Source: Pratylenchus scribneri
Lineage: Eukaryota; Nematoda; Chromadorea; Rhabditida; Pratylenchidae
DNA length: 64,000 nt
Assembly: GCA_030063045.1 (NCBI GenBank)
Contig: JAQSEB010000020.1
Location: forward strand, 1,302,001 to 1,366,000
Reading direction: 5' to 3'
Both the position numbers and the translations under genes were made by a program. Numbering within the stretch: the first letter of the stretch is position 1; the number at the start of each line of letters is the position of its first letter. Shown here in pieces: positions 13,401 to 25,481 of the stretch. The notes under the pieces were generated by a model. The model worked only from the letters and a program-made list of their open reading frames with translations, was not told where the DNA came from and ran no database searches.

Positions 13401-16400
13401 GAAAGGGCAACCGGAAATAGTGCAAATTAATTCTTTCCGGAAAGGGCAAATTGAAAAAGTGCAATTTAATTCTTTCCGGAAAGGGCAACCGGAAAAAGTG
13501 CAAATTAATTCTTTCCGGAAAGGGCAACCGGAAAAAGTGCAAATTAATTCTTTCCGGAAAGGGCAACCGGAAAAAGTGCAAATTAATTGTTTCTTTCAGG
13601 AAAATAGGCGGATTTATTCTTTGGGAAAATTATAGAAGCCACTTTTATGAATTAAATTTATAGGCTTTTGAATATCATATCGCCTTCTTAGATTGTTTGC
13701 TTCTTAATTAAATTAATTATATGACTGAAAGACAGACAATTTACTGAAATGACTGTAATGAATTGCCATTTTTCGGAAGGAATTAAACTAATTAAAAATT
13801 GTTTTAAAGAAACATCAAAAACCAACCAAATAGAGGGCAAAAACAAAAATGACGAAGAAACGGACGAATTTGTTGAGCAAAAATGAGGCATAATGAGTTC
13901 GAAAGAAGCGGGACAATGCCAAATTTGTTGGGGCATTGGAAATTAGCATTTTATTTGCCATTGGACGCATTGTTATGCAATGCCTTTGTTGAATTTCCCT
14001 TTTGCTGGTCAATGCAAAAATGGCACCAAAAAGGGTTAATTGGAAGGCGAATGTGAAAATCAAAGCAATGGCTGATGCCAAACAAAACATTCGCACACTT
14101 GGAAATGTTGTCAAACATCCAACGCCAAATGAGAGCAAATCGGTGAGCCAAGTGATTGTGATGGACACACCGGCTTCACCAAAAGTGCTTGCCATTCGAG
14201 CCTCGAGATCAAGCGAAGGAGGTGCTGCCCTCCATGCGGCCAACAAAATGAAGCAATTATCAATGCCAACGGCTATTAAAAAAGAATGGCATTTAATTAG
14301 AAAGAACTCATTCTATTTCTAGACTCAAATCTGAAGATAATATTTCATAGAAAATATAATCTTACCATTATTAAATTTGTCTTTCAATTTTCCAACCAAT
14401 TTCTATGATTTATCTGAGTGAGTGAGTTTAATGCAGAATTCAGATTCTAAGTTCTCATAAGAAACATATTTAGCTCAATCATCGGGGCTTTATTTGGTAG
14501 TCCCAGAGTCTTTCTAGGGTAATTCTAAGCCAATCCAAGTGAAAATTTATGCTAAAAATCTGGAGGAAATCCAAAAGAACCTTCTAATCTACATCAATTA
14601 TCAATTCTTGCCTAAAAATAACCAACAATTACTAAATTTTTTGGAGCAAATTTTGTCTTCTCACAGCAGCTAATATTATTAGGTACCTTTTTCAAAAAGA
14701 GTATTTGCTTACAAAAAATGATGAAAGGCATGGAAAGAACGACACTGTTGAAACGGAAACCCAGCAAAAGGAGTAAGCCAAGTGCCGAACCAATAGCCAT
14801 GGCCACGCTGAACACGCCGGCCAATGCCAAAATTGGCCGAGAATGAATGGGCGAAAATGAGCAACAAAGGAGAATGGTGAAAAGGGAAACCGCCAAAAAG
14901 CAGGGCAACAACATTCTGGACAATTTGGGGTGTTTTGACCATCATTCAATTCCAACCTTTGTAATTGTTCGCGGTCTCTACTGGATTCTGAAGCCAATGT
15001 TTCATAAGTCCACCTGCAAATGAGAAAAGTGAAGGGAATTGGAATTTTTTATTATATTATTTTGATCATTGACAGGGTATAAAAAAGTTTAGAATTATAT
15101 CTTCAAAAGTGTGTTGGCTATGAATTAATTTAAATAATTCGATTAAATCCAATTTAATTCAATCAAAAATTCTTTAATTATAAAATGAATTTTTTAAGAT
15201 CATTGATCCTATCAATTTGAAACTTGCCAATTTGCTTGAATGGTTGGCGATCGAAAACTAAGCAGGAAATCGGCCAATTTTAGTTCCCATTTTTCGGCCA
15301 ACGCATCCTCCTCTTCCGTTCCATGCTTCAGGGCATATGGCAACATCAGGGCTTTGGCCCCAGCAATCCGTCGCGTCTCCGGATCAAGGCTGATGCCACC
15401 TAGCATTGCACGAATACCGGTGCCCAACAAATGGTCGAGTGAAAGGTTGTCCTCGAGGAATTCTGCAAATTTTTCGCCGCCATCCGCCAAATCATCCAAA
15501 TTGGTTGGAAAAGTGGCGGTGGCACTCAAATTTTGAAACATTTGTTGGGCAGAACCCCGCTGGTCCAGTGCAAATTTGAACAGTTCCAAAAGAGGATTCG
15601 ACACACAAAATTGCTGATTTTTATGTCCTTGATCCATTTCATCAATATTTCCCAGCAAAGTCCAAAGGGATTCGGCCAAAGGGAAATGAACACAAAGTGA
15701 AGGATAGGCCACGGATCGGCGATGATTCGAATTTTGATTTTCGTTATCGCCATTGCCAATTTCTTCTTGATCGACTGCTAACGATTGGATCAGGGACCAG
15801 AGATGGGCAGCGGCTATAAATAAATGTACAAAAGGGAAAGTGGAAATTAATCTTTTTTTCTTTCTAATTGGCATTTTAGTATTGATCTCTCAATTTGGAT
15901 TTTTTCAATCCAAATATGGGAGAAAATTTCATTGCCTTATAAAGGACAAAAGCAAAGTAAAATCAAGCTAATAAAAGAGAGAAAATTTTGACCCAATTAA
16001 TTCGCTATTCAACTTTAATATAGGCAAAAAACGTTCGATTTTTCCATTTTTTCACAAAATTTTCTCCCTCAATTTTCCATGCCAATTATTGGCCATATCG
16101 ATGGGCACCTTTCAATGTTTTTGGGTTCAAAATGTCCTCATCATTGCCTGCTTCCTCCTCCTTTTCTCCACCATTTGTAATCACAATGTACCCGGTTCGC
16201 TTCAAATCGAATCGTCGACTAGCGTAGAATGGATCCGAATCATTGATGTGGAAAAGGGCATCCAATTCGCGTAATTCCCGCCGGGCACGTGCATCACTGG
16301 GCGTGTACCTAAATGATGAAAATAAACATAAAAAGTTGCAATTGTAATTAATTACAAAAGAAATTCTTACAATTCCAAATCATCTTTGACCAAGGAATTC

Positions 16401-16730
16401 GGCAAACGCAGGAGACCAATTCTGTGGTGAGATAATAAAAATTAAAATTGGTAAATATAAAAAAGACAATATTCCTTTGGAATTGGCATCGTAAAGCTTT
16501 TATAGAATCGAATATTTTAGAAAATATTAGCAAAGTCTATTCTATCTAATAAATGCCATTGAATTTCTCACATTTTCAAAAATATTTCCGGCAAAAACCC
16601 AATTAGCATACCCAAGAAAGGCAGCCACCAAAATGGGAACGATACAAAATGGGAGAGGATGATGGAGAAGAAGACGGGAATGGGCGGCAAAAGTATTGGC
16701 CAACCAACGTTCCAGACAATCAACGCCCAT
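10441..16730 (-). CDS. Patched-related (PTR/PTCHD family) multi-pass membrane protein with sterol-sensing domain
   Basis: RND-superfamily transporter-like protein related to Patched. Nematode PTRs act in epidermis, moulting and membrane trafficking. The start is ATG 16730, directly preceded by an in-frame TAA; exon 1 (16730-16572) gives MGVDCLERWLANTFAAH and a first membrane segment (CIVPILVAAFLGYANWVFAG). The large ectodomain follows: YTPSDARARREL, DPFYASRRFDLKRTGYIVI, and in the exon near 15.8-15.2 kb GISLDPETRRIAGAKALMLP. The sterol-sensing domain is covered by exons near 14.9-13.8 kb: SVAMAIGSALGLLLLLGFRF, then VGIDNCFILLAAWR and FGEAGVSITITWLTDLLSFG. A second ectodomain (DYGGHLHVWMHNLTRI, RFVGFQNQSRAM) and the last membrane block (GTVSSIAIAGLAVVLVSLL, SIGFCVDFCAHLAHSFA) follow. 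The C-terminus ends NFKH. Introns host minisatellite array 1 and a MITE. The PTR subgroup is undetermined. Confidence 0.9.
11565..11852. repeat. MITE-like family A, full copy in PTR intron
   Basis: The left arm (AAGGAAGCAGCCAATCTGGG ... CTCTAAAAAGTGG) and the right arm (CTTTCGGATAGCATATCGCC ... TTATGGTCCAAAA) are reverse complements of one another with mismatches, around an AT-rich centre. Confidence 0.6.
12853..13620 (+). repeat. Minisatellite array 1 (39-bp unit, about 18-19 copies) in PTR intron
   Basis: Tandem units contain TTAATTCTTTCCGGAAAGGG followed by CAACCGGAAAAAGTGCAAA or the variants CAAATAGAAAAAGTGC and CAAATTGAAAAAGTGC. Because 39 is a multiple of three, several frames stay open, but they encode only the repeat. 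The left border is GGGCAAATTATTCTTACCGG. The right border is TTTCAGGAAAATAGGCGG followed by ATTTATT. Sub-blocks of variant units recur in the same order, which suggests segmental amplification within the array. Confidence 0.95.
13630..13720. repeat. Family A MITE, right half only, abutting array 1
   Basis: AAGCCACTTTTATGAATTAA, GGCTTTTGAATATCATATCG and CCTTCTTAGATTGTTTGCTT match the right arm of family A. No left half is seen before the array. Confidence 0.5.
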
Positions 16731-16898
16731 TTATGGCAGATTTATGGCCAGAATGGTGGATAAAGTCATTTGAAATTGTGATGATTTTTTTCTGGAATTT
16801 ATTTGCTAGAAAGTCCACGCACAAATAAAAAGTGAAAGGGGATAAAAAATTAAACAAAGGCAAAGGAATGGAATGGACGATGAAATTTGACGGCCAAA

Positions 16899-16913
16899 GG
16901 GGGGGGGGGGGGG
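16899..16913 (+). repeat. Mono-G tract, 15 G
   Basis: Uninterrupted run of 15 G just upstream of the PTR start. Confidence 0.9.
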
Positions 16914-17299
16914 ATTACCAGCCGATCGAGCGGCGGGGGTTGAAGGGGAATGGCTGGGTGGAAAAGTGGCTAAATTTGTCCCATCCACCTCCTCAAATTA
17001 TCCTCCGTGCACATTTATGTGGCCTCCTCTCATCGGCCCTCGATCGCCGTTGGCGAGGGGTTCGATCAAAAATAGCGGTGGGCGAAAATAATCCATCAAG
17101 TAAATATGCAAAAAATAACCACCAATGACCGTGGCCCCTCATCACTTTGAGTTGATGACCACACTTGTGCATTTTTTGAATGTAAATTTCTATCTGTGAA
17201 AACCAAAAGTGGCCTCTACAATTTGGCTATTTTAAAATTTATGAAATTTATTTAAAAATTCACATGTCTTTGAATGTAATAAACCCGAATTTTTAGAGG

Positions 17300-17430
17300 A
17301 AAAGCCACTTCAAAAAGTTTTAAATTTAAAAAATAGAAAAGCTACTTTTTAGAGAGCAATTAAGGCTTTCAAATGGCATATCGCCTCCACAAATTAGTTG
17401 CTTCCTTGTTGAGATATGGCCAAAAGAATA
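17300..17430. repeat. Family A MITE, right half
   Basis: AGCTACTTTTTAGAGAGC, GGCTTTCAAATGGCATATCG and TTGAGATATGGCCAAAAG match the family right arm. The left arm is not recognisable. Confidence 0.5.
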
Positions 17431-18041
17431 GCACAGAATTGAATGTCTCGTTAGAAATTTGAATGAATCAATGATGAATTTGACCCGAACTTTTGTGGAA
17501 GGAATGGTTTGCTGTGGACATCCCAGTGTGGAGGATTAATCCAAAAATTGATGATGGGTCGATGCCCTAGAGGGTGAATATATGCAAATCGACTGGATTT
17601 TAGGAGAGGGGATTTGCGCGGTGATGGCTGAATGGATGGAAATGGGATGCGCTTGCGAATCACTCGATCGAACTTAAAATGTTGGAGGGGAACATTTTGG
17701 AGGGGATTGAGGGGTAAACAACCAAAACGGTGGCAAAGAATGAACAAGGCAAAATGTGGAGATGAATTTGGGTCAATGTAAAATGCAACAATTTATCGCT
17801 AAAACGAATGAACTTTTTGGGAGGAAATAGACTGGAGGGAAATAGGTGGTTTTGGCTTGTGCATTGTTGCGCTTGATTGAATGAGTGAGCACAAATTGGA
17901 CTAAAACAATAAACAATATGTATATGTGAATTAAATTAATATTATTCAAAATTAAATCTACATCCCATTTAATGTGATCGAAATTAGAAAATAGAAAACA
18001 CTGCAATTTTTTAAACAATTTAACATCCTAGTTAATTTATT

Positions 18042-18568
18042 TCAGAAAAAAGGCGGAATTAATTTAACCGGAAAGAAATTAAAACTTTCCGGAATGGAAA
18101 TGCAAAATAATTCTTTCCGGAAAGGGCAACCGGAAATAGTGCAAATTAATTCATTCCGGAAAGGGCAACCGGAAATAGTGCAAATTAATTCTTTCCGGAA
18201 AGGGCAACCGGAAATAGTGCAAATTAATTCATTCCGGAAAGGGCAACCGGAAATAGTGCAAATTAATTCATTCCGGAAAGGGCAACCGGAAATAGTGCAA
18301 ATTAATTCTTTCCGGAAAGGGCAACCGGAAATAGTGCAAATTAATTCTTTCCGGAAAGGGCAACCGGAAATAGTGCAAATTAATTCTTTCCGGAAAAGTG
18401 CAACCGGAAAAAGTGCAAATTAATTCATTCCGGAAAGGGCAACCGGAAATAGTGCAAATTAATTCTTTCCGGAAAGGGCAACCGGAAATAGTGCAAATTA
18501 ATTCTTTCCGGAAAGGGCAACCGGAAATAGTGCAAATTAATTCTTTCCGGAAAACAGGCGGATTTATT
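18042..18568 (+). repeat. Minisatellite array 2 (39-bp unit, about 12 copies), intergenic
   Basis: The most homogeneous array: nearly every unit carries CAACCGGAAATAGTGCAAA, and units differ mainly by TTCTTTCC versus TTCATTCC. The left border (AAAAAAGGCGGAATTAATTT then AACCGGAAAG) and the right border (CCGGAAAACAGGCGGATTTA) both contain the GGCGGA motif in the same orientation. Confidence 0.95.
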
Positions 18569-21500
18569 TTTCCTTCCCATTTAATCAAATTCCAACTTTT
18601 TCCAAAAATATGCCCTTTTATTGATGTATTATTTAAGGACGAATATTCCACTTGCCATTGGAATCCACCATTCCATTCCAGTCAAAGGGTACATGTCCTT
18701 GAGCATTTTTTGATGGATTAATTTTGCGCAAGAAGAATTCAACAACAGCGGATGACATGTCAAAAATATTGCAATGAACAAGTGGTTTGAGGAATTAAAG
18801 GAGAAGACACGGTATGGAGAGTGAAGCTTCATTTGTGATGACAGAGTCAAATTTGGGTTTTAACCTTTTTAAGTAAGTTTTAAAAATCTTTGTGGCAAAA
18901 TTGCATCTATTTGCACTACAAAAACTGAATAATGGCATTCCAATATGTAAATGCCATAAATGTTCATACGTTCACTCAAAAATTGTACTCTTTTTATGGT
19001 AAAAAATTGCCTATAATCTGATGAATATTTACAATTGTTCAGAGGAAAATGTCAAATTTATTTTCCATTAAATTTGAATGACAACAATTGACTCATTCCA
19101 TTCTTCAATTATTTTGTGGGTTTATTTATTGTTGTTTTTCTCTGATTGAATGAACAGAAAACGAAAAAAAAATCGAAAAACTCAATAAAATACAATATTT
19201 GAAAGATTTTGAACGTTTTACAAATATTGTAGAATAAAATTGAATAAGTCACGAAATTGGAGTGATGAGGCACAAAAAGGGCACATGGGCCAACAAATAA
19301 ATTAGCAAATAATTCTGTAACTTGTATGAATGGATGATTTGAAAAAAATTTGTCATTGAATAAAACAATGGATGAGGAATTTCTTTCATTTTTCTCTCTT
19401 TTAAAGAATCGCGCACATTGAGGAAATGAGCAACATTTCTAGGAAATAAAATTCACCTAAAAAATTATATGGAAAATATTTGTAAAAATACAAAATTACA
19501 TAATGATTTTTTTCAATTCGGCAATTTCCAAAATTCAATGCCGTTTATGAATTTTTTACTAGCCTCGAAATTGGGCCATTAAACTATCTAATTTAGTTAT
19601 TTTTTTAATTAAATTTTCAATTTTTATGCCAAATTCTTAGATTGCTTATAAATTTAGCAAATAAAGCAGCCTAAAAATTTGGGATTCATTTTTTTGTTGC
19701 CCACATTTTATTGAAATTTCAACAATATTTTACTTTGTTTTTCCATATCAATTAATTCTCCCCTTCAAATTCATTTCAATTTTTCATAAATCCCAGCAAT
19801 CTTGGAGTGTGCCCAGTGCAGGTGTGGCCAATTTTGTCATTAAGCACAATCTCCATCAGCAGATTATCCTTTCCCAAATCTTTACTAGGCCAAAACCCGC
19901 GCACGGCACATTGACTTCTTGACCATTTTTTGCCCTTCTCAAATCCCCCTTTCCATCAATTATTATGCAATCAAATTGATAACCCAAAAATAGGCATTGA
20001 TTTTGGATTTAACCCAAAATTGGGTGGAATTTTCATTTAATCGGCCAAAACATTTCAACCATTCATTTTGGGTCCCTTTTTTACTCCTCTTCGTATGGCA
20101 TCCCAGTCCAAGCCTTCGTCCACAAATCGTTAAACCTCCAACCCTGAGGCAATGCCCACAACAACTGTGTACAACAACCACTAGGCCAAAACCATTCCCC
20201 CGTTTATGGCCCACAAGGGGACACACTAAAATGCCCCTTCTCCCTCTCAGCCAGACCCATAAATGGGAAGGAAGCAAGGTTTTAGCGCACACAAATTTTA
20301 TGGCACATTTTGGACTAAAAAAGGGGGAAAATATGGGAGGAAAAACAATGAAAATTTGCAATAGAAAGAGGAAGGATGAAATTGGCACATAAAAGTAAGA
20401 AGCAAATATTTGCTGGATTCTGGAAGATGATGCGCGAAATCGACGAATCCTGGGAAAACATTGCGCGATTTTGTCCTTTACTTTCCTCAAAAGGACTGGC
20501 CTAATTTACAATTCTCATTTTTGATCATAAATGATAGAATAGTCTGAGTGAAATGATGACAAAAATACGACAGGAAATTGTCACCTTTTGGCCACAATTA
20601 TTAGGCTTTATCATCTGCTGACTGATTAAATCATTTTGACCTCAAACGGATTCTTCTTATATAAGGAAAATACAAGAGAAAGTGTATTCCGTGTAGAGGT
20701 AATATCACATCAACAAAAATTGACTTTTTTAGACCAAATATATTGGCCCTAAGGAAATCTTTTAGGTCTTATTTAGGTTTAGATTTAGGCTTTGGCTTAA
20801 AATTTCCAAGAATGAGATTTACAATTGATTGAGTCCGATTTAGCCATGTTTATGGCTTAAAAAAGTCAATTTTTAAATACGAAAAGTTTTGCAAATATCC
20901 ATTTTTATTGTCAAATTATCATAAATGACCTCTTTATTTCTCATCATAATGCTAATCCATGGAGTGGGGCGTTGTATTTTTTATATTTTGCACTTTCCAA
21001 ATTATCATTTTAGGCCATCATATTGTTTTTGGATGAGATCATTCCATGCCTCCTAATTTAGGTATATTGTTATTGTGGAGGGAAAATTGGCTGGAATAAT
21101 GTTTGTGGGTAAGGAAGGGTCCAAAATAAGCCGAAATGTGCGCGAAATTGACCTCACACATTTCTCCCATTATCCCCCTTGGAACAGCTGTCCAACACGG
21201 TGGGTGGAGGCTGGAGGTCCATTTCCATTCATTCAATTCAGCACCCAAAATTGTTTCTTCCTTCCTTCCTCCCGGTAATTAACTTGGCCAATGGCCACAT
21301 AGCCTTCCAATGGGGATATGCGAATTGGATGAGGGGAGGGAATGTCCATTATCCCATCTAGAATGGTGGGGGCCACACATTATCCCGCACATTGTCCCCT
21401 TCCCCTTGGCATCTAAATCCGCCATATTCCTTCCCTTCCCTCATTCTTTCTTGAATCCATTTTCTTGGTTATTCCATCAACTTGTATTGTTTCATTGCCA

Positions 21501-24135
21501 AAAGGGAAAATATGATGGATTGATGAGATGGGGAATGTGGCCAATTTGAATGAAAACGAATTGTTTTGAGGTTCAAAATGAGCCATAATTTCTTCAAAAA
21601 ATGTGGCCAAATCCTTCAATTCTGTCCCAATTCAGTAAAAAAATCATCAAAAAGTTGATAAATGGAATATTTCTACCTGCCATTTTGTCCCTTTCTTCCC
21701 AATATTTCTCCAAATATTCAAATCTCGTACATTTTTCAACGGCTTATTCGCCTTCCCTTCCATTTGCCTCTGCTTTTTAGTGCGGGGCCAAATCCGCGCA
21801 CCCTTCCCTCCACTTTCTGTGGGCAACGCACCTGTCCGCCACTGAATCCCTTCCTTTTTATAAAGACGATAATAATCACTTATTCACAAAAGGGAAGGGG
21901 GCAATGGCATTGGCAATGGTGGATTTGGGGGAATTTGGATGAATAGGCGGATGGACGAAGTTTGTGTTGGCCTTTGAAACAACAAAACTTACAACCGGGA
22001 AATGGAATGAATTATCGACCGAAAATTGAACCAAATAAACTTTTGGGCACAACAAAAACAAAAACAATCATCAAATTTGACACCAATTCCTCATTTTTAA
22101 ATTGGCCATTTGAAGGCTGTTTTGATAAATATTTTTGCCATTTTTCGTACTCATTTTATACCGTAAAATGTTCACCGTCCAATTTTCGTACATCTACATT
22201 ACCAAAATATGCAATGATAATCATTGGTCAACAATTCATTCTGCCACTTTTTTCACATTTTCCGCTGTTCAGTAAAATATTCTGCTGCATTTTTTCTGCA
22301 AAATTTTCAGCCTTCCACTTTTTTTGTGACAATTTTGTCCAGCGGTGAATTATTTATTTTCCATTTTCATTGCAAAAATGTTGTGGCGAACATTTTGTCA
22401 TCAAAATGACTTATCCTCCAAAAATTAACCAAAATTTGAAATAGTTTAGTTCAATTTTGAAGAAAATAAATTGATTAAATTTTTTATATTTTAATTTGGA
22501 TTATTTAGGAATAATTTTGAATCATTCCTTTCCAAAAAAATCAAAAATTTTTTAAAAAATTCCATTTTTACAAAATGCGAAAAATTCCAGCAAAATGAAA
22601 AGAAGAAAACCGAAGGAAATGGAATGTTTTTGAATTTAGTGAGGGAAGGGTAGATGGATTACCGTAAGGATTAATTTTGCTGAGGCCGCGATTTGAGGGA
22701 TTTGTGGCAAATACACACAAAACTGGATGGGCCCAAAAGGTGCATTAAAGCCACCCTTGAATGTGGCCAATACTCCCTTCACCCCCAACCTTGGCGCATC
22801 CCCGCATTTGGCCACATTTTGTTGGACATCCCATCCATGGCAATCCATTCCGACCATCACAAATGTGGTAGGCACATCAATCCATTAGTGAGATTGGAAT
22901 ATTTTCACGAGGTTGTGGTGCCCCCATATTCCCCTATGGCACATTTGCCCCGGTTGGCTTTATCCCCCAATCCCCCAATGGGTCGATATACCCGGGTGAC
23001 CACTGGCACCCTAAAAATGCGCCGCCAAAACCAACCATCAAACCAATTTTGTGGCCACACTTTCCCCCAACAAATTCAAATCTTTTCAGGTTCCTTCCAT
23101 TCACATTTTAGTTTCAAAATCATTTACGGCCTTTCCATTCCCATTATTTCCATTTATTTGGGGGAATTGATGCCTTTTCTCTGGCGAATTCCCTCAATTA
23201 TAATTCGTTGATTTCTTTGTTATTTTTAAGCAATTTTTGGACCAAAAATAAAATCAAAATATACCATAATCATAATATTATTCCATTTCCAATTTTTTCA
23301 CACTTTCTTTTTATTCCATTGTTAAAAATGATGAATTGTATTTATGAATAATGTTTTTTTTGAATGCTTTGGGGACAATTTTGGGGCGTTCAATTCACTC
23401 AAATTGTGATTGTGAGGGATGAATGGGGTTTGCCTTTTTGAATAAGTTCTCCAATTTTGGATACAAAACTATAATTCTTTTTTGATTGGAAATTCAGAAT
23501 TGTATTGAATTTCAATTCTTTTTTGAAATATTTAAAATTTATGCCAATTAATTTGGCCAATTACCACAGTTCATATTAAATTATTATTTATATAATATTG
23601 GCAGATATATGCAAATGTGAATATAAATAAATATGTTTTTAGTTTGCACTCTATATGTGGGTTTTTTTTGGGTATACATAAATAATGTTATTTTTGATGA
23701 TATTTTGGATAGAGTGTTTTAATTAAGATTAAGAGTAACTTTATTTTTCATCTTTTTTTCATATTTTTGGATTTCTAGTAAGAATTGTGCGTCAAAAATA
23801 CATTAAAAAATTAAATGTTTTATGATTTTTGAAAGAAAGTTTACATATTTTGACTTTTTTCGTTTATATAAATCCACTCTACTAATTATTAAAATAATAG
23901 GCAAAAAGAAACCCAAAAATGAGGTAAAATGAATTACCCCCAGGATCCATCAAAAGAAGAAGAGTTCTCTTTCTCCTTCCCTCACATCAGTCAAAGGCAA
24001 AGTGGGCATACCGTATATTTGGGAGCAAAGGATGGAAGGAAGGGAAGAGAAGGAGGGGAGGGGGAATTGAGGCTGCTGGAGGCAATGTTGGATGGATGGA
24101 TGGACGGATGAGTGGCTGGAAATGGAAAAGGATGA

Positions 24136-24157
24136 GGGGGGGGGGGGGGGGGGGGGG
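24136..24157 (+). repeat. Mono-G tract, 22 G
   Basis: Longest uninterrupted G run in the window, about 1.3 kb upstream of the ceh-14 start. Confidence 0.9.
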
Positions 24158-25481
24158 AAATTGGTCGGATGGAATGATGGGTTTGTTGTTGTTCAAACCA
24201 ACCGACCGACTGCCACAACTTGTCCATCCCCAAAGAGGGGCGGAGACCAAAAAAAGCAGTGGGAATGGGACACCCACCCAATTCCCTCAACGCCCTTTTG
24301 CCGTGGGATGGGTTTCTTTCCAACCACCCCTTCCATTTTGCCAGCTTCAGCAACCATTCGCCCGGTCCCTCACACACATAATCCATGTATTCATTCAGTC
24401 CCGCCCCTCCAAGTCCCCTCCCTTCCATTCCTTCTTCCATTTAAGCCGGAGGAGAAGGAGGCTTCATCCTGGGAGAAAATGCTCCGGGGAGGCAGAGGAA
24501 TAAGCCGACTAGAACCAAAACAAAATATACAAAAATTTTATGGTTTTAGTAAAGGATGGTCTTACAAAATCACAAAAAAGTTTGCCTAAAATTCATTTTC
24601 CTTAAATATTTTTATGATTTGGCAACCTTTTTCTTCCACATTTTCACTATTAAAGGATGGCCTTTCCAAAAAGTCCAAAAAATAGGTTGCGTGAAATTCA
24701 GTTTCATAGTTTTTGGACTATTCTTTATTTCTACTCCATTCCTTATATCCACATTTCCCCCTTATTAATAACCAATTCCACAGGTTCCCCTCTTTCTTCT
24801 TCCCATCATTATTTTGTCGGCTGTCAATTCCAGAGGCGGCATCCTCCATTTTCTTTGTGCCCATCAAAATGCCGCCTCTCACCCACAATTCATGTGCCAC
24901 AAAATCCACCAAAGCCAAACGCAAATTCCCCCTCCTTTTCTCGACTGCGCATCTCCCTTCCTCCCTTCCTTCTTCATTTCTTCCCCACAATTCGCCGCCA
25001 TTTTGTGTTTGCGCCTCCCGGCGAGGGGCAAAATTTGCCGCCGGGCATTGGCTTCTTCCCCCTTCGAGCCACATTTTGCCTTCTCTTTTTTTCATCCGGC
25101 TATCCGCTTCCAACTGAAATTTTAATTTATTCCCCCTTTTTGTCCACTTTCCATTCCCTTTGCCGCATTTTTATGCCCTCCCCAAAACTCTTCCAAAATG
25201 GCCCATTTCGCCCCCTCTCCCAAAAATTATTCCTCCGGCATTTTGCTGCCATTCGAGACCATCCATCCCCCTCCATTTTGACTCACTCAACCTATTCCCC
25301 CTTTCCATTTTAGCCAGGAATCAATTGTCCAAAAAGGCCGACGAATTTGCCGCCCAAAAAAGAATCCAAAACATTGGCCACAAAAAATTCCCTCGGGACT
25401 AAATTGTGCCAACTGAGTCAAAACCATCCACCCGCAAATTGATTTCTTCCCTTTGCTACAATTCGGTGCCCTCACCGAGGA

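Larger units (their letters stand above)
16731..25481. other. 8.7 kb with no supported gene (upstream of the homeobox gene)
   Basis: I see no convincing exon here. Open frames in 20.0-20.4, 22.7-23.2 and 24.0-25.3 kb are low-complexity (poly-G or pyrimidine-rich) and lack family signatures. The stretch contains a half MITE (17.3 kb), minisatellite array 2 (18.0-18.6 kb), G-tracts at 16.9 and 24.1 kb, and AT-rich DNA. Lying between divergent genes (PTR on minus, ceh-14 on plus), it is the likely regulatory region of the homeobox gene. Confidence 0.5.

Noticed and set aside
13117..13635. Long repetitive ORFs on both strands (13-residue period [13 protein letters not shown] and its reverse-frame counterparts)
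   Set aside because: They are by-products of the 39-bp unit being divisible by three and free of stops. They lie inside an intron and occur in several frames at once.
18042..18568. Regular repeats resembling a CRISPR array
   Set aside because: There are no unique spacers: the units are contiguous tandem copies in a eukaryotic context, with no cas genes.
24092..24589. Overlapping ORFs around 24.1-24.5 kb on both strands
   Set aside because: They are created by the 22-G tract and purine-rich DNA. Gly/Pro homopolymers and frame redundancy argue against coding.
24657..25313. A 218-codon plus-strand ORF just upstream of ceh-14
   Set aside because: Pyrimidine-rich low complexity (Ser/Pro/Phe) with overlapping ORFs in other frames, no family signature, and a TGA in the ceh-14 frame before the start.
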